This document shows, piece after piece, positions 1 to 5,625 of a stretch of DNA of 5,763 bases. This DNA comes from an uncultured Lachnospiraceae bacterium (GTDB taxonomy: Bacteria; Bacillota_A; Clostridia; Lachnospirales; Lachnospiraceae). The DNA is taken from NCBI GenBank assembly GCA_902796775.1, contig CADBQK010000282.1, positions 1 to 5,763 on the forward strand, given 5' to 3'. The first letter of the stretch is position 1, and each line of letters starts with the position of its first letter. Both the position numbers and the translations under genes were made by a program. The notes beneath the pieces are model-generated. The model saw only the letters and a program-made list of their open reading frames with translations, was not told where the DNA came from and searched no databases.

Positions 1-42
1 CATTACGCCAACAAGCACGATGCCAATAATTTTCTTTTTCAT
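1..42 (-). CDS. 5' end of a gene starting with a signal-peptide-like sequence (partial)
   Basis: Only the first 14 codons lie in the window, reading MKKKIIGIVLVGVM. The start is well supported: an AAGGAAGGAG ribosome binding site (58-49) sits 6 nt upstream of the ATG, and a consensus promoter lies further upstream. Three lysines followed by an unbroken hydrophobic run are what is seen at the start of a Sec signal peptide or lipoprotein signal. Next to a sugar kinase and an aldolase, and with its own promoter, a sugar ABC-transporter substrate-binding lipoprotein is a reasonable guess. That is inference from context; no lipobox or domain is visible, and a membrane protein would also fit. Confidence 0.65.
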   Translation of the reverse strand, partial: MKKKIIGIVLVGVM

Positions 43-130
43 AAGTTTCTCCTTCCTTATAGTATGAATATTGGCCTATATACATAATGTCTTCTGTTAC
101 CTGCCAGAATCCCTATGTATTATATAAATA

Positions 131-159
131 ATTATAGTAAAATGTTATTTTTTTGTCAA
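131..159 (-). promoter_or_regulatory. Consensus sigma-A promoter for the gene at 1-42
   Basis: On the minus strand there is a perfect TTGACA (-35, 159-154) and a perfect TATAAT (-10, 136-131) separated by exactly 17 bp. The predicted transcription start is near 124, giving a leader of about 82 nt before the ATG at 42. Because the unregulated core would be very strong, control by a repressor is likely; two inverted repeats described separately lie on and upstream of the -35 box. Confidence 0.8.
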
Positions 160-166
160 GACAAAA
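151..166. promoter_or_regulatory. Candidate operator overlapping the -35 box
   Basis: The sequence TTTTGTCAAGACAAAA is a perfect inverted repeat with 7-bp arms and a 2-nt centre. It covers the whole -35 hexamer (154-159) of the minus-strand promoter, the position expected of a repressor site. As a hairpin it would have only 2 nt of loop, so a protein-binding dyad is more likely than a terminator. The regulator is unknown and not encoded in the window. Confidence 0.45.
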
Positions 167-174
167 CAGTGCCG

Positions 175-196
175 ATTGTATTTTATGGAATACAAT
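175..196. promoter_or_regulatory. Candidate regulator-binding dyad centred at about -61.5
   Basis: ATTGTATT (175-182) and AATACAAT (189-196) form a perfect 8-bp inverted repeat with a 6-nt centre. Its midpoint is 61.5 bp upstream of the start predicted for the promoter at 131-159, a spacing typical of class I activators, although a second operator for a looping repressor would also fit. It also lies 26 bp downstream of the lyxK stop. The stem is AT-rich and is not followed by a U tract in the lyxK direction, so it is not a convincing terminator. Confidence 0.4.
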
Positions 197-222
197 TTGA
201 AACCATTTTTTTTAGTTAAAAT

Positions 223-1731
223 TTAGACCCGGAAACGGTCCCAGACAGTGTCAAGCGCAGCGCTGACTGCTCTGTACGTTTCGTATTTTTCCTGATATAC
301 TGCTGCTGCTTCCGGATCAGGATATACGATCCCGGAAGTATGTACCATATGTTCTGCGGCTTCCCTGTAATCCTTGTAAACACCTGCAGCGATCGCTGCA
401 GCCATACCGCACCCAAGTGCACCAAGCTCTTTGCCTTTAACAGTCTCAATCGGCAGATTCAGAACATCTGCAAATATCTGAACCCAGAGCTTTGAATTGA
501 CTGCTCCGCCTGCCATACGTACAGCCTGCGGCGGTTTCCTGGAGGAAAGCAGTTTTTCAATATGTGTCTTATGAGAAAATGCAACTCCCTCGTAAATTGC
601 ACGCAGCATGTGAGCCTTGCTGTGGAACATGGTCAGGCCGACAAAAGAACCCTTTGCAAGAGGATGTGCATTGGACCCGTAGAGGAACGGAAGAAAATAA
701 AGATCGCTGTCTTTCGGATCGACAGATGCTACCAGGTCGTTTACCACATCATAGATACTCTTCCCTTCCGGAATTTTTTCATTCTCCATGCAATGATCAA
801 GGTACCATTCCATGTTGCCGGAAGATGTCGCACTGCACTCTTCTACCAGATAATATCCCGGAATTGCAAACAGTGAATTCATGGCAACAGTACCATCCAT
901 GATTGGCTGCTTTGCAATATATTCGTTGATGCTCCATGTGCCTGCGATCGTACACATCCTCTCCGGGATCGTAAGATCAACAGCTACCGCGCATGCATCG
1001 ATATCAAACATACCGCCTGCAACAATCGTCCCTTCGGGAAGTCCCGTAAGTACTGCTGCTTCTTTGGTTATCCTGCCGCAGTTTTCGTAGGAATACCTGA
1101 TCGGAGCCAGCTTATCATACATTTCCCCTATGCCGTACGCCTCCAGTATATCCTTGTCAAAACGTGCATCACGAACATTCATAAGACCGGAACCGGAGAT
1201 ATCCGTTGCTTCGCAATAAGCCTCTCCTGTCAGACGGAAACGGACATAATCTTTAACGGAAAATACATATTTGATCCTGTCGTAAACGGCCCTGTCATGA
1301 TCCTTAAGCCAGGCAAGCAGGCAGACCTGCTGGCATGCCATGATATCCTGGCAGGTTCTGTCATGGATTCTCTCATAAGTACCGTCACTGTGCCATTTTT
1401 CCGGATACTCCCAGGCACGGTTATCCGTGGAGATGATGCCATTATAGATCGGCGCATCATTGTCTCCCCACAAATACAGACCTTTCCCGTGTCCGCAGAC
1501 AGCAATGCCAAGTACGTCTTTTCCGTCCACGCCGCTCTTTTCCAAAGCACCGCGGACACAGGCACAGTTTGCCTGCCAGAGTTCTTCCATATCGCGTTCT
1601 GTATATCCTGACTTCGGAGTGATCATCCGGGTCTCCATGCCTTTAGAAGCTATCTCATGCCCTTCCAGATCAAAAATAGCAGCCTTGGTGGATGTACCTC
1701 CGTTATCAAGTCCGATCACATATTTCCCCAT
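223..1731 (-). CDS. lyxK: L-xylulokinase-like FGGY carbohydrate kinase
   Basis: A 502-residue cytoplasmic sugar kinase. LyxK proteins transfer the ATP phosphate to L-xylulose, giving L-xylulose 5-phosphate for L-lyxose/L-xylulose breakdown. The N-terminal FGGY domain opens with the phosphate-binding motif LDNGGTSTKAAIFD (8-21). The likely catalytic aspartate is D243 in GGMFD, the second phosphate motif is GTWS (264-267), and residues 361-382 fit FGGY signature 2 completely. Segments such as ERDMEELW, HGKGLYL, SATSSGNMEWY and LPFLYGSNA match E. coli LyxK as I recall it (about 498 residues), which favours LyxK over XylB. The frame stays open to 2001, but I chose the ATG at 1731: it has a GGGAGGAG site just upstream and the family start, and a longer form would run into rhaD. 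It is divergent from rhaD; no terminator is visible after it. Substrate is inferred; rhamnulose or another ketose is possible. Confidence 0.85.
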   Translation of the reverse strand: MGKYVIGLDNGGTSTKAAIFDLEGHEIASKGMETRMITPKSGYTERDMEELWQANCACVRGALEKSGVDGKDVLGIAVCGHGKGLYLWGDNDAPIYNGIISTDNRAWEYPEKWHSDGTYERIHDRTCQDIMACQQVCLLAWLKDHDRAVYDRIKYVFSVKDYVRFRLTGEAYCEATDISGSGLMNVRDARFDKDILEAYGIGEMYDKLAPIRYSYENCGRITKEAAVLTGLPEGTIVAGGMFDIDACAVAVDLTIPERMCTIAGTWSINEYIAKQPIMDGTVAMNSLFAIPGYYLVEECSATSSGNMEWYLDHCMENEKIPEGKSIYDVVNDLVASVDPKDSDLYFLPFLYGSNAHPLAKGSFVGLTMFHSKAHMLRAIYEGVAFSHKTHIEKLLSSRKPPQAVRMAGGAVNSKLWVQIFADVLNLPIETVKGKELGALGCGMAAAIAAGVYKDYREAAEHMVHTSGIVYPDPEAAAVYQEKYETYRAVSAALDTVWDRFRV

Positions 1732-1789
1732 TGGTATCTCCTCCCTTTCACATTTCAATTGCACGTCCAAAGGTAAAACTTGTATTTTT

Positions 1790-1818
1790 ATTATACACCA
1801 TTCGTTGTCAGAAAAAAA
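1790..1818 (-). promoter_or_regulatory. Probable lyxK promoter
   Basis: A perfect minus-strand TATAAT (1795-1790) lies about 60 bp upstream of the lyxK ATG. At 17-bp spacing the -35 region is only a T run (1818-1813), so the promoter may depend on an activator. Its -35 region lies 10 bp from that of the rhaD promoter, so the two are back to back and a single regulator bound between them could act on both. Confidence 0.5.
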
Positions 1819-1828
1819 GATATCTCTA

Positions 1829-1857
1829 TTCACAGAATCGCTGTAATAAGCTATGAT
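1829..1857 (+). promoter_or_regulatory. Probable rhaD promoter
   Basis: TTCACA (1829-1834) and TATGAT (1852-1857) are separated by 17 bp; each hexamer differs from the consensus at one position. The predicted start near 1864 leaves a leader of about 46 nt, ending in a GGAGG ribosome binding site (1898-1902). Confidence 0.6.
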
Positions 1858-1865
1858 ATTTACAG
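1841..1865. promoter_or_regulatory. Candidate dyad spanning the rhaD -10 box
   Basis: CTGTAA (1841-1846) and TTACAG (1860-1865) are perfect 6-bp inverted arms separated by 13 nt. They bracket the -10 hexamer and the predicted start of rhaD. The position suits a repressor site, but arms this short can arise by chance in AT-rich DNA. Confidence 0.25.
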
Positions 1866-1909
1866 ATACGACATAATTTAGCAGACATTTACAATTTGGA
1901 GGACCTGAT

Positions 1910-2734
1910 ATGAAAGTACTTGAAACATCATTTGCTGAAGGTTTCCAGCATATGGCATATGAAGGCTGGCTGCAGGGATGGCATGAAAGAAACGGCGGCA
2001 ATTTCTCTTACAGGATCAAGGATGAAGAGATTGCTCTGGTAAAAGAAGAACTGAATCCCGGTGAATGGCTGGAGATCGGTACGGATGTACCCGGACTTGC
2101 AGGGGAATACTTCCTTGTGACTGGATCCGGCAAGTATTTCAGCAACGTATACAGAAACCCGGAAAACTCTTTTGGCATCATCGAGATTGACCAGTCAGGC
2201 AGCAAATACAGAATCTGCTGGGGACTGACGGAAGGAACCCGTCCTACCAGTGAACTGCCTACCCACCTCATGAACCATGAAGTCAAAAAGACTCTTACGG
2301 AAGGAAAATATCGTGTTATTTATCACTGTCATCCCGTAAACACAATCGCTCTTACATTTGTTCTGCCTCTTACGGATGAAGTCTTTACGAGAGAATTGTG
2401 GGAAAACATGACAGAATGCCCTATCATCTTTTCCCAGGGAATAGGTGTCGTCCCCTGGATGGTTCCCGGCGGTCGGGAAATCGGTGTGAAGTCCAGTGAA
2501 CTTATGAAAAAATATGACGTCGTCATCTGGGCTCATCACGGTATATTCTGTGCGGGAGAGGACTTTGATCTGACATTCGGCCTGATGCATACTGTCGAAA
2601 AATCTGCTCAGATTCTGGTGAAGATACTGTCCATGACCAATCAGAGAAGACAGACTATAAATCCTGATGACTTCCGCGATCTGGCAAAAGCTTTTGGCGT
2701 ATCTCTGCCTGAGCGCTTCCTCTACGAGAAATAA
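1910..2734 (+). CDS. rhaD: Rhamnulose-1-phosphate aldolase
   Basis: A 274-residue zinc-dependent class II aldolase, the same length as E. coli RhaD. It cleaves L-rhamnulose 1-phosphate into dihydroxyacetone phosphate and L-lactaldehyde, the last specific step of L-rhamnose breakdown in the cytoplasm. Family features are in the expected order: WHERNGGN (24-31), the phosphate-binding TGSGK (71-75), PTSELP with likely catalytic E115, zinc ligands H139 and H141 in YHCHP, WMVPG (183-187), third zinc ligand H210 in AHHG, and TVEKSAQILVK near the end. These correspond to E117, H141, H143 and H212 of the E. coli enzyme with a constant offset of two. The ATG has GGAGG 7 nt upstream and its own promoter. 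It is a single-gene transcript closed by a strong terminator. The rhamnose isomerase and rhamnulokinase expected with it are not in the window. Other 1-phosphoketoses, such as L-xylulose 1-phosphate, are conceivable substrates. Confidence 0.93.
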   Translation: MKVLETSFAEGFQHMAYEGWLQGWHERNGGNFSYRIKDEEIALVKEELNPGEWLEIGTDVPGLAGEYFLVTGSGKYFSNVYRNPENSFGIIEIDQSGSKYRICWGLTEGTRPTSELPTHLMNHEVKKTLTEGKYRVIYHCHPVNTIALTFVLPLTDEVFTRELWENMTECPIIFSQGIGVVPWMVPGGREIGVKSSELMKKYDVVIWAHHGIFCAGEDFDLTFGLMHTVEKSAQILVKILSMTNQRRQTINPDDFRDLAKAFGVSLPERFLYEK

Positions 2735-2750
2735 ACCCATACATACGGAA

Positions 2751-2797
2751 AGAAGCCCCGGAACTGCTAAAAACAGATCCGGGGCTTCTTTTTTGTT
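2751..2797 (+). terminator. Rho-independent terminator of rhaD
   Basis: A perfect 12-bp stem, AGAAGCCCCGGA (2751-2762) with TCCGGGGCTTCT (2778-2789), encloses a 15-nt loop and is followed by a T-rich tail starting at 2790. It begins 16 nt after the rhaD stop. On the minus strand the same stem is followed by only a short T stretch, so it may also terminate the converging DUF624 transcript, less efficiently. Confidence 0.93.
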
Positions 2798-2816
2798 TTA
2801 TCCCATCTACACCGCT

Positions 2817-3434
2817 TTATTTCGCTGACTGCTGACGGTATTTACTGAGAGCATTCTCATCCATGAGAAGTGAAATGTATGCGATCAAGGCTCCTGCAAA
2901 GAGGGAAACTATGACGGCAATGATATAGGTATGTGTTACTGCATACCCCCACAGACCTATCAGCAAAGCCTGCACAATTGTGTAGGGAGCATACATAAAG
3001 GCAAAGATGAACGCATTAAAAATCAGATCCAGGAATGTACCATTAAAATTGATCATAATGGGGAATTCCCAAAGCATAGTCATGACCAGGGTAACCGCAC
3101 AGAGCATAGCAATAAACAGAATTACCTTGCTGTAAGGAATATCATTCTCCGAAATTGCTATATAGCCGTAATAAAACAGGATGATCAGGATGACAAAAAG
3201 GATGCCTACAGGCAGGGCCTGCTTCCAATGCTTCTTCCAGCCTGTCTTGAAATTCCGGAAGAAATGATTATCTCCCAATCTCATCTGATTGGCTGCATAG
3301 TACATAGCTGCGGTTGAAGGGCCTGCTGTCACGATTGGAATGCAGCAAACCAGCCACAACAGGTTAAGTCCTGTCAGACGGGCAAGTACCAGTGCCCCCT
3401 GCATGATCGACCCTTCGTAAGATAAGAATCTCAA
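2817..3434 (-). CDS. YesL-type DUF624 integral membrane protein
   Basis: A 205-residue membrane protein with about five hydrophobic helices, roughly at residues 13-36, 73-93, 103-123, 137-160 and 168-190. The N-terminal block NLLWLVCCIPIVTAGPSTAAMYY (24-46) is the hallmark of the DUF624/YesL family. YesL lies with sugar-transport and rhamnogalacturonan genes in Bacillus, and relatives usually neighbour carbohydrate ABC transporters or glycosidases; the biochemical role is unknown. The gene follows the AraK-type kinase by 21 nt in the same reading frame, so the two are very likely one transcript. The start appears to be TTG at 3434: GGGGA (3447-3443) lies 8 nt upstream, and the family segment just before the first helix would be lost if translation began at the ATG at 3404. 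That ATG also has a possible site (GAAGGG), so a 195-residue form cannot be excluded. Confidence 0.87.
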   Translation of the reverse strand: MRFLSYEGSIMQGALVLARLTGLNLLWLVCCIPIVTAGPSTAAMYYAANQMRLGDNHFFRNFKTGWKKHWKQALPVGILFVILIILFYYGYIAISENDIPYSKVILFIAMLCAVTLVMTMLWEFPIMINFNGTFLDLIFNAFIFAFMYAPYTIVQALLIGLWGYAVTHTYIIAVIVSLFAGALIAYISLLMDENALSKYRQQSAK

Positions 3435-3450
3435 ATCATTCGTCCCCTTT
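3430..3450 (-). promoter_or_regulatory. Ribosome binding site and competing ATG at the DUF624 start
   Basis: AAAGGGGA (3450-3443) precedes two possible starts. An ATG at 3438 is 4 nt away but out of frame and opens a two-codon frame, ATG ATT TGA. The in-frame TTG at 3434 is 8 nt away, a normal spacing, and lies inside that mini-frame. The arrangement could lower expression or allow re-initiation. Confidence 0.45.
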
Positions 3451-3455
3451 ATGAT

Positions 3456-5051
3456 TTATTTTGCGCTCTGAACAGCGGCTTCTTCGACAGGAAGCGCCTT
3501 TTCAAACCACTTCTGGTACTTCATGAATCCTTCCACATCCGCGGGATCCGGATCAAAGGAAGAACCTGCAGCCTTCGAGAAGATATCATTTTCCAGGAAC
3601 TCTTCCAGAGTTTTCTCTCCTGCGTGGTTCATATACTCCGCAAGCAGGGCCATACCCCACGCGCCGCCCTCTCCGGCTGTCTTCATTACAGTAACAGGTG
3701 CGCCGATTGCAGCTGCCAGATATCTCTGACCGACACCTTCGGTCTTGAAATATCCGCCATGCCCGTACATCTTGTCAATAACGACATTCTCATCACGAAG
3801 AATGTGCATTCCCAGTTCCAGTGTGCTCAGGGCTGCTACAATGTGAGTACGCATGAAATTGGCCAGGTTAAAATTGGCATCCGGTCTGCGCATGAAGAAA
3901 GGAATACCCTCATCAAAGTGTGTGATACCCTCTCCTGCCAGATAATTGTAATCCATAAGTCCGCCGCAATCGCGGTCTCCCTTGAGGGACTCCTCAAACA
4001 GCTTTGTATAAAGCTCTCCCTCAGAAACCTGACATCCGAACAGGTTCAGAGATTCACGGATAATACTTACCCAGGCATTGATATCAGAAGTACAATTGTT
4101 GCAATGTACCATGGCAACTGCCTTGCCGGAAGGTGTCGTTACCATATCGATCTCGGGATAGACTTTTGAAAGAGGCTTTTCCAGAACGACCATGGTAAAA
4201 ATCGAAGTCCCTGCAGATGTATTACCGGTGCGCAGAGCGCAGCTGTTAGTGGCTGCCATACCTGTTCCTGCATCTCCTTCCGGAGGAGCCATCTTTATGC
4301 CTGCCTCCAGATTGCCTGAAGGATCCAGAAGTGCCGCGCCTTCAGGAGTCAGAACACCTGCGTCCTGACCGGCTGCCAGGACTTCGGGCAGGATATCCCG
4401 GATTTTCCAGGTAAAACCATACGGAGCAACCAGCTCGTCGAACTGATCCAGCATTTTCTCATAATAATCGTTGATCTCACTGTCGATCGGGAACATGCCG
4501 GCTGCATCTCCTACTCCCAGTACCCTGCGGCCGGTCAGCAGTCTGTGAACATAACCGGAAAGAGTAGAAAAATAGTCCACATCAGCTACGTGTTTCTCCC
4601 CGTTCAGGATGGCCTGGTAAAGATGGGCGATGCTCCAGCGCTGGGGGATATTATACTGAAACAGATCTGTCAGCTTTTCAGCAGCTTCCGCTGTGATTGT
4701 ATTCCTCCATGTGCGGAAGGATGCAAGCTGCCTGCCGTCCTTATCGACTGCAAGATATCCATGCATCATTGCGCTGATGCCAAGTGCACTGACCTTTTTA
4801 AGAGTAACACCGTACTCTTTTTTGACATTGGCCGCCAGATCTGCATAACAAGCCTGCAGACCTGCAATAACATCGTCCAGGTGATAGGTCCATACACCAT
4901 CCTCCAGACGGTCATGCCATCCATATCCGCCGGAGGCAAGTACTTCACCTTCAGCATCGATAATAACAGCTTTGATTCTGGTAGATCCCAGTTCCAATCC
5001 AAGAGACGTCTGTCCGCTTTCAATTTTCTGTGCTATAGCATTGATATCCAT
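3456..5051 (-). CDS. araK: FGGY pentulose kinase, AraK-type L-ribulokinase
   Basis: A 531-residue cytoplasmic FGGY kinase. From memory it belongs to the clostridial ribulokinase class (AraK of Clostridium acetobutylicum), distinct from the classical AraB; these enzymes convert L-ribulose to L-ribulose 5-phosphate in L-arabinose use. Visible features are the phosphate motif LGLELGSTRIKAVIID (17-32), the block GYGWHDRLEDGVWTY (42-56), AMMHGYLAVD (94-103), FRTWRNTIT (112-120), NIPQRWSIAHLYQAILN (134-150), GVGDAAGMFPID (179-190), the probable catalytic D260 in EGDAGTG, GNTSAGTS (276-283), HCNNC (316-320), and the C-terminal nucleotide-site segments GHGGYF (430-435) and TAGEGGAWGMALL (458-470). 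The ATG has AGGAGG 6 nt upstream. It starts 61 nt after the ribH stop with no clear terminator or promoter between, and is followed by DUF624. The isomerase (AraA) and 4-epimerase (AraD) are not in the window. Kinase family is near certain; exact substrate is inferred. Confidence 0.82.
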   Translation of the reverse strand: MDINAIAQKIESGQTSLGLELGSTRIKAVIIDAEGEVLASGGYGWHDRLEDGVWTYHLDDVIAGLQACYADLAANVKKEYGVTLKKVSALGISAMMHGYLAVDKDGRQLASFRTWRNTITAEAAEKLTDLFQYNIPQRWSIAHLYQAILNGEKHVADVDYFSTLSGYVHRLLTGRRVLGVGDAAGMFPIDSEINDYYEKMLDQFDELVAPYGFTWKIRDILPEVLAAGQDAGVLTPEGAALLDPSGNLEAGIKMAPPEGDAGTGMAATNSCALRTGNTSAGTSIFTMVVLEKPLSKVYPEIDMVTTPSGKAVAMVHCNNCTSDINAWVSIIRESLNLFGCQVSEGELYTKLFEESLKGDRDCGGLMDYNYLAGEGITHFDEGIPFFMRRPDANFNLANFMRTHIVAALSTLELGMHILRDENVVIDKMYGHGGYFKTEGVGQRYLAAAIGAPVTVMKTAGEGGAWGMALLAEYMNHAGEKTLEEFLENDIFSKAAGSSFDPDPADVEGFMKYQKWFEKALPVEEAAVQSAK

Positions 5052-5112
5052 TTTGTGCCTCCTGCTTTGCGAAACATTCTCCGAAATAATCCTATGTTAA
5101 AGAAACGAAAAA

Positions 5113-5577
5113 TTAAATACTCTGGAACAGATTGATCATCTCAACAGCACTCAGAGCAACATCATATCCCTTATTTCCAGCCTTGGTGCCGGCTCTCTCA
5201 ATGGCCTGCTCAATATTGTCTGTTGTAAGTACACCAAACATCACAGGAAGTCCTGTCTCAAGGGATACGGTCGCGATCCCCTTGGAAACTTCGGCACAAA
5301 CATAATCATAATGGTCTGTAGATCCCTTAATGACTGCGCCAAGACAAAGGACCGCGTCATACTTGCCGGACTCTGCCATACGCTTTGCAACAACGGGAAT
5401 CTCAAAAGCGCCGGGAACCCAGGCGACGTCAACATTTTCATCCTTTACGCCATGACGGATCAGGCCGTCCATTGCGCCGCCAAGAAGCTTGGAAGTAATG
5501 AATTCATTAAAACGAGCACATACGATACCGATCTTGACATTTTCTTTTGCTACCAGTTTTCCTTCTAATACATGCAT
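5113..5577 (-). CDS. ribH: 6,7-dimethyl-8-ribityllumazine synthase
   Basis: A complete 154-residue lumazine synthase, the usual length. It condenses 5-amino-6-ribitylaminouracil with 3,4-dihydroxy-2-butanone 4-phosphate, the penultimate step of riboflavin synthesis, in the cytoplasm; family members assemble as pentamers or 60-mer capsids. The ring-stacking region ARFNEFI (21-27), WVPGAFEIP (53-61), the substrate loop [16 protein letters not shown] (78-93) with catalytic H89, and the [19 protein letters not shown] block (112-130) are all present and intact. The start ATG has AAGGAGA about 9 nt upstream; a second, overlapping ATG at 5573 is out of frame. It follows ribBA by 48 nt, the usual Firmicute order, so it is probably the last gene of a riboflavin operon whose leader and first genes lie beyond the window. 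Confidence 0.97.
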   Translation of the reverse strand: MHVLEGKLVAKENVKIGIVCARFNEFITSKLLGGAMDGLIRHGVKDENVDVAWVPGAFEIPVVAKRMAESGKYDAVLCLGAVIKGSTDHYDYVCAEVSKGIATVSLETGLPVMFGVLTTDNIEQAIERAGTKAGNKGYDVALSAVEMINLFQSI

Positions 5578-5625
5578 TTTATGATTCTCCTTTTTTTATT
5601 TTTACTGCATCCGAAACCGTTTGCA

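Noticed and set aside
92..109. Hairpin (TTCTG/CAGAA) in the leader of the gene at 1-42 as a riboswitch
   Set aside because: A 5-bp stem in a leader of about 82 nt shows no known riboswitch architecture.
175..196. Hairpin as a terminator for lyxK
   Set aside because: The stem is AT-rich and in the lyxK direction it is followed by CGGCACTG rather than a U tract, so a protein-binding site is more plausible.
1818..1825. AGATATCT palindrome between the divergent promoters
   Set aside because: It is only 8 bp long with no flanking symmetry, so it is expected by chance in AT-rich DNA.
1732..2001. N-terminal extension of the lyxK reading frame by 90 codons
   Set aside because: The added residues have no family resemblance, would cross the divergent promoters and overlap the rhaD coding region, and the ATG at 1731 has a strong ribosome binding site and the normal family start.
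2195..2740. Minus-strand open frame of 181 codons opposite rhaD
   Set aside because: It lies antisense to a well-conserved aldolase, runs through the rhaD terminator side, and has no family features.
5052..5112. Promoter or terminator between ribH and the kinase
   Set aside because: The best -10 (TAGGAT, 5094-5089) has only a poor -35 (TTTAAT), and no stable stem followed by T residues is visible.
4545..5135. Plus-strand open frame of 196 codons opposite the AraK-type kinase
   Set aside because: It is antisense to a clearly conserved kinase, has no ribosome binding site of note and no recognisable domain; it is a shadow frame.
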